NCBI GenBank assembly: GCA_030429205.1
Contig: JAUICZ010000002.1
Location: 248,001 to 312,000, forward strand
Source: Bacteroidia bacterium
GTDB taxonomy: Bacteria > Bacteroidota > Bacteroidia > Chitinophagales > Chitinophagaceae
DNA: 64,000 nt
Reading direction: 5' to 3'
Shown one piece after another: positions 1-8,212 of this stretch (position 1 is its first letter; the number at the start of each line of letters is the position of its first letter). The translations under genes were made by a program, and so were the position numbers. The notes under the pieces were generated by a model. The model did not search any database and was not told the origin of the DNA. It saw only the letters and a list, made by a program, of their open reading frames with translations.

Positions 1-2320
1 ATGGGTGGAACATGATCACATCATCTACCCTGTTCAGGAACTCCGGTCGTAATGCTTGTTTCAACACATCCATCACTTGCGACTTGGTAGTGTCTACCAC
101 CTTATCAATATCCTTACCTTCTATATCAGCAAAGTTGGCTTGTATAATGTCACTACCCATGTTACTGGTCATGATCACGATGGTATTTTTAAAGTTCACT
201 ACTCTGCCCTTGTTATCAGTCAGGCGTCCATCGTCTAATACTTGTAATAATACGTTGAAGGTATCCGGGTGCGCTTTTTCTATCTCATCCAATAGTATCA
301 CACTATATGGTTTGCGTCGCACTGCTTCTGTTAGCTGACCACCTTCGTCATACCCAACATATCCCGGAGGCGCACCTACCAATCTGCTCACACTGTGTTT
401 CTCCTGATACTCACTCATATCTATGCGTGTCATCATGCTGTCGTCATCAAACAGTATCTCTGCCAGTGCTTTAGCCAGCTCTGTTTTACCCACACCTGTA
501 GTACCCAAGAAGATGAAAGAACCAATTGGTCTGCGCGGGTCTTGCAATCCTGCTCGTCCTCTGCGTATGGCATCAGACACGGCTTCAATTGCTTCATCCT
601 GACCTACTACACGCTTGTGTAATTCATCTTCAAGATTCAATAGTTTCTCGCGCTCACTGGTCATCATTCGCTGAACAGGTATGCCTGTTGCTTTGGCTAC
701 ATTCTCCGCTATATCTTCCGCATCTACTTCCTCTTTCAACAGGCGGTTACGGTCGTTACTCATCTCATCCAGCTGATTGCTCAACTCTTCTACCTTACCC
801 TCTTCTTCCTGCAACTTACCATAACGTATCTCTGCTACTTTACCATAATCACCCTCACGTTCTGCCTGCTCAGCCTGTAACTTATATTGTTCTATATTCT
901 CTTTGGCCTGGTTGATCTGCTCTACAATTTCCTTCTCTTCCAACCATTTAGCCTTCAGTGTATCGCGCTCTACATTCAGCAAGCTCAAGTCTTGCTTCAG
1001 TTTCTTTGTTTTCTCTTTATCGCCTTCTCGCTTAATAGCCTCACGCTCAATTTCCAATTGGCGAATACGACGTTCCAGCTCATCCAGCTCTTCAGGCATT
1101 GAGTTTAATTCCAGCTTCAATTTAGCTGCACTCTCATCAATCAGGTCAATTGCCTTATCAGGTAAAAACCTATCAGTAATGTACCTGTTAGATAACTCTA
1201 CTGCCGCAATGATCGCCTCATCTTTAATACGCACTTTGTGGTGTGCTTCGTAACGATCTTTCAAACCACGCAGGATACTTACTGCATCCTCTACGCTAGG
1301 CTCTGCTACCATTACTTTCTGGAAACGACGTTCTAAAGCTTTGTCTTTCTCAAAGTGTTTTTGATACTCGTTTAGTGTAGTTGCACCAATGGCTCTCAAC
1401 TCTCCACGTGCTAATGCAGGCTTTAAGATGTTCGCAGCATCCATAGCACCGTCTGTTTTACCGGCACCAACCAACGTGTGTATCTCATCAATGAACATAA
1501 TGATCTGTCCATCACTTTCTGTTACTTCTTTAATAACAGCTTTCAACCTTTCTTCAAACTCACCACGGTATTTGGCACCTGCCATCAAAGCACCCATATC
1601 TAATGAGTAGATGATTTTGTTTTTTAGGTTCTCTGGTACATCTCCATTAATAATACGGTGCGCCAAACCTTCGATAATAGCTGTTTTACCTACACCAGGT
1701 TCACCAACTAAGATCGGGTTGTTCTTACTACGACGAGAAAGAATGTGTAATGTTCTGCGTATTTCTTCATCACGACCAATTACAGGGTCTAACTTACCAC
1801 TGCGTGCCAGCTCGTTCAGGTTCTTTGCATAACGCTCTAAAGAGTTGTATTGCTGATCAGATGTTTGATCTGTCACTGTACTCCCCTTTCTTAATTCTTT
1901 AATAGCTGCAGTCACTCCTTTTTCGGTAAGTCCTGCGTCTTTTAAGATCTTTGATGTATCATCATTTGCTTTTAAAATGCTGATGAGTAAATGCTCTTGT
2001 GTTACAAATTCGTCACCAAACTCTTTGATGATAGAACCTGCTTTTAAGATCACATTGTTCATCTCTCTGCTTACCGATTGTGCGGGTTCTCCATTGGTTG
2101 TTTTGGGTAGTTTTTCTATAGCTTCATTCAACTTTGCCTCTACAACTGACGGGGTTACTGCATTCTTCTTCATCAAGTAACCTATTGGACCATCTTTATC
2201 GTCTAATAAGGCCTTCATCATATGCGCCGTTTCTATGGTAGGGCTCTGATGATTGTACGCAATTTGCTGTGCTTGTTGCAACACTTCTTGCGCTTTTATT
2301 GTGAAATTATTCAAGTTCAT
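1..2320 (-). CDS. clpB: ATP-dependent disaggregase ClpB (5' part, cut by window edge)
   Basis: This is an AAA+ Hsp100 chaperone that threads aggregated proteins through a hexameric ring together with DnaK. Reading from the ATG at 2320 gives 773 codons open to the window edge; full ClpB is about 865 residues, so roughly the last 90 are missing. Visible parts are the N domain (about 1-150), NBD1 with GEPGVGKT near residue 206 and the Walker B motif MFIDEIHT, the long middle coiled coil (about 405-530, rich in E/K/L), and NBD2 with [10 protein letters not shown] near 607 and [12 protein letters not shown]. The middle coiled coil separates ClpB from ClpA and ClpC. The start is supported by the family-typical opening [19 protein letters not shown]. 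No CIRCE element is visible upstream. The gene stands alone, divergent from 2521. Confidence 0.97.
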   Translation of the reverse strand, partial: MNLNNFTIKAQEVLQQAQQIAYNHQSPTIETAHMMKALLDDKDGPIGYLMKKNAVTPSVVEAKLNEAIEKLPKTTNGEPAQSVSREMNNVILKAGSIIKEFGDEFVTQEHLLISILKANDDTSKILKDAGLTEKGVTAAIKELRKGSTVTDQTSDQQYNSLERYAKNLNELARSGKLDPVIGRDEEIRRTLHILSRRSKNNPILVGEPGVGKTAIIEGLAHRIINGDVPENLKNKIIYSLDMGALMAGAKYRGEFEERLKAVIKEVTESDGQIIMFIDEIHTLVGAGKTDGAMDAANILKPALARGELRAIGATTLNEYQKHFEKDKALERRFQKVMVAEPSVEDAVSILRGLKDRYEAHHKVRIKDEAIIAAVELSNRYITDRFLPDKAIDLIDESAAKLKLELNSMPEELDELERRIRQLEIEREAIKREGDKEKTKKLKQDLSLLNVERDTLKAKWLEEKEIVEQINQAKENIEQYKLQAEQAEREGDYGKVAEIRYGKLQEEEGKVEELSNQLDEMSNDRNRLLKEEVDAEDIAENVAKATGIPVQRMMTSEREKLLNLEDELHKRVVGQDEAIEAVSDAIRRGRAGLQDPRRPIGSFIFLGTTGVGKTELAKALAEILFDDDSMMTRIDMSEYQEKHSVSRLVGAPPGYVGYDEGGQLTEAVRRKPYSVILLDEIEKAHPDTFNVLLQVLDDGRLTDNKGRVVNFKNTIVIMTSNMGSDIIQANFADIEGKDIDKVVDTTKSQVMDVLKQALRPEFLNRVDDVIMFHP

Positions 2321-2423
2321 ATTTGTTATTTTTTCTTCTCCTTATGTTGCATATAGCATAAAAACTGTTCCATTCTGTTTAAGAGGAATTTTTGTCATAT
2401 AAATAAACTATGCAGCAGACAGC

Positions 2424-2454
2424 TTGACGGTACAGGTCAGTTTTAACTGTATTT
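2424..2454 (-). promoter_or_regulatory. Upstream element shared by clpB and rpoB
   Basis: About 110 bases upstream of the clpB start, the minus strand reads AATACAG, a short AT spacer, then TGACCTGTACCGT. The same arrangement lies upstream of rpoB at 58518-58545, also on the minus strand, with 13 contiguous identical bases plus a second identical 7-mer. This may be a shared regulatory site or transcript element; the function is inferred only from position. Confidence 0.3.
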
Positions 2455-2491
2455 ATTTCAGTTAGAGATTATCATTACTGCCCTATTGTCT

Positions 2492-2499
2492 TAACTTTG
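2492..2499 (+). promoter_or_regulatory. -7 element (TAACTTTG) for the 37-residue repeat protein
   Basis: TAACTTTG fits the Bacteroidota sigma-A -7 consensus TAnnTTTG and lies 21 bases before the ATG at 2521. No clear -33 TTG is seen at 19-21 bases spacing, so this is a partial match. It argues against an upstream TTG start at 2497, which would lie inside the promoter element. Confidence 0.4.
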
Positions 2500-2520
2500 G
2501 TTATATATCAAACATTACGA

Positions 2521-3006
2521 ATGAAACCGATCATATTCACTGCCCTACTCTTAGTATTATACTCAGGTGCATTTGCTCAAAGCTCAACAGCAGAAAAGAA
2601 ACTTCGTGAAATAGCATACAGAGAATATCCTAACGATGCTGATATGCGAGATTATATATATAAGCAACAAAAAGTAGCTTACAACTACATGCAAACGGTT
2701 ACAGATGATGATGTAAAAAGAATTGCTCTGAGAGAATACCCTGAAGACTATTCAATGCAGAAGTACATATACGATCAACAACTGGTAGCCAAAAGGTATA
2801 TGCGTACTGTTAGCGATATGGAAGTAAAGCAAATTGCGCTCAGAGAATATCCGGGAGACTACTCTATGCAGAAATATGTATACGATAATCAACTTCTGGC
2901 AAAAGAGTACATGCAAAGAGTACCCGAAGGAAGTGCAAAAAAACATGCTCAAAGAGAGTATCCGAATGACTATACAATGCAAAAATATATTTACGATAAG
3001 TACTAG
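2521..3006 (+). CDS. Secreted protein of 37-residue tandem repeats (REYP repeats)
   Basis: I do not recognise this 161-residue protein as a named family. It starts with a signal peptide (about residues 1-20, ending GAFAQ) and is then almost entirely 3.6 copies of a repeat of about 37 residues. Each copy has REYPxDYxMQKYIYDxQ, then a helical linker LVAKxYMxxV and an acidic turn. The units are rich in Tyr, Met, Lys and Glu and look helical, so a small solenoid or peptide/metal-binding periplasmic protein is possible, but no catalytic motif is present. The start at 2521 is preferred over an upstream TTG because it begins directly with the signal peptide. The next gene begins within or just after its 3' end on the same strand. 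Confidence 0.72.
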   Translation: MKPIIFTALLLVLYSGAFAQSSTAEKKLREIAYREYPNDADMRDYIYKQQKVAYNYMQTVTDDDVKRIALREYPEDYSMQKYIYDQQLVAKRYMRTVSDMEVKQIALREYPGDYSMQKYVYDNQLLAKEYMQRVPEGSAKKHAQREYPNDYTMQKYIYDKY

Positions 3007-4324
3007 TTCTACCTTGCGATATCTAGCTTCACTAATTATTATACTAACAGTAAGTTGTACTGTTACCCACGCACAAAATACAGAGTGGTTAAAAGAAGTT
3101 GCGGTAACTACACGCATTAGTGCACAGCACTATTCAGAAATGGTATGCGACGGATCGGGCAATGTATACATAGCATCGTATGTTAAAGACACTACCCGCC
3201 GGCTCGACTTTATTTACATAGTTAAGGTAGATGCAAATGGCAACAAGATTTGGGAAAAAGGCATAGGTCAATATGGGCGCGCTGTATCCATTTCTATAGA
3301 TGATAACGAAAGAATATGGGTTACTGGCTACTTCGTCAACAGACTAACATTCGACGACAAACACATTAAGTGCCAGGAGGTAAATGCTTTTTACGCCGCG
3401 TTTAATAAAGACGGCAGTTGCTTAACCCTACAGTCTTTGCCTGAAGGTACCGACGCGCACAATATACACGTAAACATTAAGGGCGATATTTTATTTACAG
3501 GCACCTATGGCTACCAATTAGAAATGGACAAACTGGCGGTAGAAACCGATATGGAATTATCCGGCTTTATATGTATTGTAGATAATACAGGCAAGTGTAA
3601 ATTTCTTTCTAATATCAATGGTACGGTTCATGATGTCTATAGTGACACAGAAGGTGCCTACTATTTAACAGGAAGTTTTGCAGACGAGTTTGAGTTTGGA
3701 GATGACTTGCTATACACACAAAGCTATTTGGACAAAGATGGTTTTGTAATGAAGTTGAACGCAGATGGCGAGATGAGCTGGCTAAACCAGGTTGGCAAAG
3801 TGGGCGCGGTAAGCGAATTCTATACCAGTCACGATGCTGGCTGCGACCTAACCATACAAGGCGGCAGGCTACTGGTACCTGTTGTAGAAGATAGTACACA
3901 GGAGCACAGGTTACTATACATACATGAGTACGACCTTGAAACAGGAGATCGTACAGCCAGAATAAAAATTGCCAGTGGCATTAATGCTGCAGGTGGGGTT
4001 TCTATTGAAGCTGCCGGATTTACCTCCTATCTCACATTTGTTGTAAAAGACAATTGTATTGTTGATGGCGAAGGGTACTCATTCCCCGATAGTTTTAAAC
4101 TCTTTATTGTAAAGTTGGATGAGCAACTAAAAGTGCAGAAAGTTATTACAGGTAATTCGCCCAAAAGCTCTATGTTCAGAGAAAGTATACACAACAGGCA
4201 CGCCATTTATTTTTCAGGGCACTACCAAAAAAGTCTGCAAATAAAAAAGCATTCTTTGAAGAACAGTACTCCAAAAAATGTTTTGTTTCTTTATAAAGTT
4301 CCTTTTAGTCTCCTAAAGGATTAG
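2966..4324 (+). CDS. Secreted beta-propeller-like (SBBP-type) protein
   Basis: This is a secreted protein of about 450 residues with no recognised enzyme motif. A hydrophobic signal segment (LASLIIILTV) ends in THAQ. The rest repeats short beta motifs of the type GNVYIAS, RIWVTGYF, DILFTGTY and AYYLTGSFADEFEFGD, plus FVMKLNADGEMSWLNQVG, which resemble the SBBP/beta-propeller repeats of Bacteroidota. The start is uncertain: ATG 2966 overlaps the upstream gene by 41 bases and its first residues are just the repeat gene read in another frame. A TTG at 3014, eight bases after the upstream stop, would give a compact signal peptide beginning MRYLASL and may be the true start. The 3' end overlaps the convergent gene at 4305 by 20 bases. 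No T9SS sorting domain is visible. Confidence 0.75.
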   Translation: MTIQCKNIFTISTSSTLRYLASLIIILTVSCTVTHAQNTEWLKEVAVTTRISAQHYSEMVCDGSGNVYIASYVKDTTRRLDFIYIVKVDANGNKIWEKGIGQYGRAVSISIDDNERIWVTGYFVNRLTFDDKHIKCQEVNAFYAAFNKDGSCLTLQSLPEGTDAHNIHVNIKGDILFTGTYGYQLEMDKLAVETDMELSGFICIVDNTGKCKFLSNINGTVHDVYSDTEGAYYLTGSFADEFEFGDDLLYTQSYLDKDGFVMKLNADGEMSWLNQVGKVGAVSEFYTSHDAGCDLTIQGGRLLVPVVEDSTQEHRLLYIHEYDLETGDRTARIKIASGINAAGGVSIEAAGFTSYLTFVVKDNCIVDGEGYSFPDSFKLFIVKLDEQLKVQKVITGNSPKSSMFRESIHNRHAIYFSGHYQKSLQIKKHSLKNSTPKNVLFLYKVPFSLLKD

Positions 4325-4871
4325 CAACAGCATCAAACCTGGTATCTATAGTCAAGCGTGTTGCAGAATCGGGAGCTTTGTAAAAATGTCCTTGCAAACG
4401 GAAATACATAGAATCTTGTAAGAAATGATCTTTCAAATTCAGATCTACAATGTCCATAGAAACTTGTCTGACGTTGCGAGGCACACCATATTTATGTGCA
4501 ATGAGCTGCTCATTATTTCCTGTAGATGAAGTAGCAACAAACACCCATATAGAATCAACAAGATCGAAGTTTTGCGATGCAGGTCCTTCAAATATCAAAT
4601 CTAGCTTACCCAGCTTAACAGACTTTATCAGGTCAGAGCTTGTGTTGTATTGTTTTATTGTTTCCTCAGAGTTAGTAGCTGTACCAATACGCGGAATAGA
4701 TTCTGTCAATCCTTCTGTTGGTGGTATGTTCGGGTTATTGGGCAAACCCGGTACATCTACAGTTTCTTTATAATCAACAGAGAAGTTAATATCTGCCAGT
4801 TCTTTCAGTTTATCACAAGATGCGAATATTAGTAAACCTGCTAGTGTAAATACTGCTGTAATTCGTTTCAT
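4305..4871 (-). CDS. Lipoprotein of unknown function
   Basis: This is a predicted outer- or inner-membrane lipoprotein of 188 residues. The signal peptide MKRITAVFTLAGLLIFASC has a clear lipobox (FASC, Cys at about residue 19). The mature part is polar and beta-rich, with a proline-rich stretch (VPGLPNNPNIPPTEG) near residues 40-55 and a segment predicting a folded beta domain (KLDLIFEGPASQNFDLV, then IWVFVATSS). I do not recognise a family. ATG 4871 is chosen because upstream in-frame codons would add a non-signal extension and a -7 element lies at 4895-4902. The gene is convergent with, and overlaps by 20 bases, the propeller-like gene. Confidence 0.78.
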   Translation of the reverse strand: MKRITAVFTLAGLLIFASCDKLKELADINFSVDYKETVDVPGLPNNPNIPPTEGLTESIPRIGTATNSEETIKQYNTSSDLIKSVKLGKLDLIFEGPASQNFDLVDSIWVFVATSSTGNNEQLIAHKYGVPRNVRQVSMDIVDLNLKDHFLQDSMYFRLQGHFYKAPDSATRLTIDTRFDAVANPLGD

Positions 4872-4894
4872 AATTGTATATGTATGTATAAGCA

Positions 4895-4902
4895 CAAATA
4901 TA
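4895..4902 (-). promoter_or_regulatory. -7 element (TATATTTG) for the lipoprotein at 4871
   Basis: The minus strand reads TATATTTG, a perfect TAnnTTTG match, 23 bases before the ATG at 4871. No convincing -33 TTG is visible. Confidence 0.45.
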
Positions 4903-4936
4903 TGTGAAATTGAATATTTTATAGACTAAGAATTCG

Positions 4937-4944
4937 TAATTTTG
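4937..4944 (+). promoter_or_regulatory. -7 element (TAATTTTG) for mtaB
   Basis: TAATTTTG matches TAnnTTTG and ends seven bases before the mtaB ATG, so the transcript would start at or very near the start codon (short leader or leaderless). A TTG at 4910-4912 is 24 bases upstream, slightly longer than the usual spacing. Confidence 0.45.
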
Positions 4945-4951
4945 CCGCCCA

Positions 4952-6229
4952 ATGACAGAAAACAAGTCTATAGCATTTCATACGCTGGGTTGTAAACTCA
5001 ACTTTTCAGAAACATCTACACTAAGTAGAATGATGGAGAGCGAAGGTTTTGTGAAGAAAGATTTTAAAGAAGATGCAGATGTATATGTGATCAACACTTG
5101 CTCTGTTACAGACAATGCAGATAAAGAATGCAGGCAGTTGGTACGCAGGATACAACGTCGCTCCCCTGAAGCTATGGTAGTTATCACTGGCTGCTATGCA
5201 CAATTAAAGCCGAAAGAGATTGCAGAAATAGAGGGTGTAGATCTTGTATTGGGTGCTGCAGAAAAATTCAATTTACACGAACACTTACACCAGCTTACCA
5301 AAAGTAAAACACAGGCAGAAGTTTATGCTTGTGATATAGCTTCTGTAGAAGGGTTCAACAGCTCTTTCAGTTTAAACGACCGTACCAGAGTCTTTTTAAA
5401 AGTGCAAGACGGTTGTGATTACAATTGTAGCTTTTGCACAATACCACTGGCACGCGGACATAGCCGTAGCGATAGTATTGAGGGTGTTTTGAATAATGTG
5501 TATGAGCTGGCACAAACAGGTACTAAAGAAATAGTACTGACAGGTATCAATCTTGGAGATTTTGGTAAAGGCAACGAAGGAGGTAAAAAGCGTGAAGAGA
5601 ATTTTTACGAGCTGATACAAGAGTTAGATAAAGTAGATGGCATAGAGCGGTTTCGTATATCATCAATAGAACCCAACTTGTTAAGCAACGACATAATTGA
5701 GTTTGTTGCACAATCAAACAAGTTTATGCCACATTTTCATATTCCTTTGCAAAGTGGTAGTAACAAAATATTGGGGCTGATGCGCAGAAGGTATTTACGC
5801 GAATTATATGCAGACCGTGTAGCTACTATTAAAAAGCTGATGCCACATTGCTGTATAGGTGTAGACGTAATTGTGGGCTTCCCATCGGAATCAGATGAGG
5901 ACTTTAAAGAAACATTCGACTTTTTACATGGATTAGATGTGTCTTATTTCCATGTATTCACATACTCTGAACGTGATAATACACTGGCAGACACCATGGG
6001 TGATATTGTTCCCAAAAACATACGTCAAGAACGTAATAAGATACTGCGTAATTTATCTTACCAAAAAATGCAGTACTTCACAGAGCAGCATAGAGGACAG
6101 CAAAGAAAAGTGCTTTTTGAGCATGCAGAAAAAAACGGGTTGATGGAAGGTTACACTGATAACTACATTAAGGTAACCACCCCGGTCAACGAAAAGCTGC
6201 AAAATCAAATAGCATATTGGTCTATATAG
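4952..6229 (+). CDS. mtaB: tRNA t6A37 methylthiotransferase MtaB
   Basis: This radical-SAM methylthiotransferase converts t6A to ms2t6A at position 37 of ANN-decoding tRNAs. The 425-residue protein has the UPF0004 N-terminal domain with its cluster cysteines at C14 (TLGC), C50 (NTC) and C81 (GCY). The radical-SAM domain carries CDYNCSFC at C155, C159 and C162. The opening IAFHTLGCKLNFSE is typical of MtaB rather than MiaB or RimO. The C-terminal TRAM-like part is short but present (from about residue 375). The gene stands alone between divergent and same-strand neighbours, with a -7 element immediately upstream. Confidence 0.93.
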   Translation: MTENKSIAFHTLGCKLNFSETSTLSRMMESEGFVKKDFKEDADVYVINTCSVTDNADKECRQLVRRIQRRSPEAMVVITGCYAQLKPKEIAEIEGVDLVLGAAEKFNLHEHLHQLTKSKTQAEVYACDIASVEGFNSSFSLNDRTRVFLKVQDGCDYNCSFCTIPLARGHSRSDSIEGVLNNVYELAQTGTKEIVLTGINLGDFGKGNEGGKKREENFYELIQELDKVDGIERFRISSIEPNLLSNDIIEFVAQSNKFMPHFHIPLQSGSNKILGLMRRRYLRELYADRVATIKKLMPHCCIGVDVIVGFPSESDEDFKETFDFLHGLDVSYFHVFTYSERDNTLADTMGDIVPKNIRQERNKILRNLSYQKMQYFTEQHRGQQRKVLFEHAEKNGLMEGYTDNYIKVTTPVNEKLQNQIAYWSI

Positions 6230-6300
6230 GCTTCTCTCTGCGGCAATATTCACATAACTAATTATTAATCAATTATTAATACCAATTAGTAAAAAAATTA

Positions 6301-6329
6301 TTGTGATTCATAGAAAAGTTTTAAATTTA
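6301..6329 (+). promoter_or_regulatory. Promoter for the GEVED/T9SS gene at 6381
   Basis: TTG at 6301-6303, an 18-base spacer and TAAATTTA at 6322-6329 resemble the Bacteroidota TTG-N19-TAnnTTTG promoter with one mismatch in the -7 box. The expected start site is near 6336, leaving a leader of about 45 bases. Confidence 0.45.
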
Positions 6330-6380
6330 TGTTAATTAAGTAAGTTTTACAGTTTTAAGACAATCACAAATTTTCTTTCT

Positions 6381-8051
6381 ATGAGAATAAAATTTTTACT
6401 GTTTTTAGTTTTAGGTACACTTGCTGGATATTACACAAACGCACAGTGTTCTGTCACCAGCCAACCCTCACATAACTGTGCGAGCTATGGAGACCAAATC
6501 GATGCCGTCAAGATCAATGGAGTTTCATCTCCTCATAGTTCAGGGTGTAGTTCAGGTGGTCACGGAGGCCCTCACAACACTCCGGGTTGGTTATTCATAC
6601 CGGGTATCGGTAACTCATTCACTATACAAGTAGGTGGTGGTGTTTACAGCGAGGCTATAGCTATCTGGGTAGACTACAATAACAATGGTGTATATGATGC
6701 ATCTGAGCGTGTATATGCTTCTAGCGGTTGGTCACAAAACCACAACGGATCGTTCACAATTCCTACCGGTGTTCCGGGTGGTTTAACGCACATGCGTGTA
6801 ATGTGTGCTTATACTTCAGGAACAATACCTGCAGGTAATGCTTGTGCCAGCTACTATGGTACATGGGGCGAGTTCGAAGATTACAAAGTAACTATTTGTG
6901 AGCCACCTTCAATTACCAACCAGCCTCAAAACTTCTTCGCATGTGAGAATGGTACAGGACAAGTATCAATAACAGCAAGTGGTGCTGATGCTTATACATG
7001 GCAAATCAATAATGGTGCCGGTTGGAATACAATTACTGCAAATAGCACATTCACAAATGTGAACACAAATACTTTAAAACTTCAAAACACGCCTCCTACA
7101 TTAAACGGATCAATGTTCCGTTGTATTGTTGGTGCTTGTGGTAATGCATCAAAAGACACTTCTCAAGAAGTACAAATGGATGTTTACGCAAATACTGAGA
7201 TTGAAGCGCAGACTTTTACCGATACTTCATGTATAGGTTTAAATACCAAGTTCTATGTTAAGTCTAAAGGTGTTATTACTGGTTACAGATGGCAGATATT
7301 TGACAATGATCCTAAAGTAATGGACTATGTTGACGTTAAGATGCCTCAGTTTATGTCTAATAACGATACATTGATTGTTGTAAAATCTCAAGACACGTTA
7401 AACGGAGCTAAACTTAGATGTATTGTTTCTGGTCTTTGTGGTAAGGATACCAGTGCCAATATCGAAATGACAGTCAATGCACTGCCTGCTGTTACTAAAC
7501 ATCCTGACGATATAACGCTAGATCAAGGTAAAAAAGCTACTTTCCAAATAACATCTGCCGGTATTGGTGTTAAATACCAATGGCAGGTAGGTGTAAACAA
7601 CGTATTCTCTAATGTTAATAACGGCGGTATATACACAGGTGTTAAAACAGACCGTGTTCAAGTTAAGAGTGTAGCTCACGCTCAAAACGAATACCAGTTC
7701 CGTTGTATTGTTAAAGGTTCAGGTAGCTGTGCTGTTGATCCTGATACTAGTAACATTGGTGTATTATATGTAAACCCTCCTGCATCTGTTTCAACAATTT
7801 CTACAGACGAAGAGGTAAGTATGTTCCCTAACCCAACCAGCAATGGTAATGTGATCATACATATTGAAAATACATCTGCGGTATCACACTACTCTATTAT
7901 CGATAAAATGGGTAGAACTCTATTAAGAGGAGATATCACAAAACAGAATACAACTGTAGATGTAAACTCATTACCTACAGGTATTTACAACGTTCAGCTA
8001 ACAGATAAGTTTAATACAATTAAACATTCTCTACAGCTCACTAAGTTGTAG
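6381..8051 (+). CDS. T9SS-exported surface protein with GEVED and Ig-like domains
   Basis: This secreted protein of 556 residues is probably anchored or released at the cell surface. It has a signal peptide (about 1-21, TNAQ). A GEVED domain follows (about 60-175), with the calcium-loop-like VDYNNNGVYDASE and the name-giving GEFEDYKVTICEP. Three Ig-like modules come next (about 180-470) with the YQWQV and FRCIV strand motifs. A T9SS type A sorting domain closes the protein (about 480-556: MFPNPTSNGNVII, then a LPTGIYNVQL turn). The C-terminal 300 residues closely match the product of 8213-9862, indicating duplication. A promoter-like element lies at 6301-6329 and a strong hairpin terminator follows. 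The ligand is unknown; adhesion is a reasonable inference. Confidence 0.85.
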   Translation: MRIKFLLFLVLGTLAGYYTNAQCSVTSQPSHNCASYGDQIDAVKINGVSSPHSSGCSSGGHGGPHNTPGWLFIPGIGNSFTIQVGGGVYSEAIAIWVDYNNNGVYDASERVYASSGWSQNHNGSFTIPTGVPGGLTHMRVMCAYTSGTIPAGNACASYYGTWGEFEDYKVTICEPPSITNQPQNFFACENGTGQVSITASGADAYTWQINNGAGWNTITANSTFTNVNTNTLKLQNTPPTLNGSMFRCIVGACGNASKDTSQEVQMDVYANTEIEAQTFTDTSCIGLNTKFYVKSKGVITGYRWQIFDNDPKVMDYVDVKMPQFMSNNDTLIVVKSQDTLNGAKLRCIVSGLCGKDTSANIEMTVNALPAVTKHPDDITLDQGKKATFQITSAGIGVKYQWQVGVNNVFSNVNNGGIYTGVKTDRVQVKSVAHAQNEYQFRCIVKGSGSCAVDPDTSNIGVLYVNPPASVSTISTDEEVSMFPNPTSNGNVIIHIENTSAVSHYSIIDKMGRTLLRGDITKQNTTVDVNSLPTGIYNVQLTDKFNTIKHSLQLTKL

Positions 8052-8075
8052 TATTATACAATATACAAGTAATTG

Positions 8076-8108
8076 AGAAGCCTCCGCTATTCGGAGGCTT
8101 CTTTCATT
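8076..8108 (+). terminator. Rho-independent terminator after the 6381 gene
   Basis: A perfect 11-bp stem (AGAAGCCTCCG / CGGAGGCTTCT) with a 5-base loop is followed by a T-rich tail, 25 bases after the stop codon. Confidence 0.85.
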
Positions 8109-8212
8109 TAGTATGATATTTTAATGTTTAGTTAATGTAATACACGCTTAGGTCACCAAACTTTATAGTGTTAATAAGTGTCTATTACTATGAAAATAAA
8201 CTTACATACTAA

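Noticed and set aside
12..2180. Several plus-strand open frames of 60-130 codons
   Set aside because: They lie antisense to clpB, which has a continuous well-conserved frame; their products have no family features.
2834..3117. Programmed frameshift joining the repeat protein to the propeller-like protein
   Set aside because: No slippery heptamer is visible near 2990-3006 and the downstream gene has its own signal peptide.
6260..6290. Direct repeat AATTATTAAT twice and ACTAATT/AATTAGT inverted repeat after mtaB
   Set aside because: The sequence is nearly pure A/T, so such repeats are expected; the hairpin would be too weak to call a terminator.
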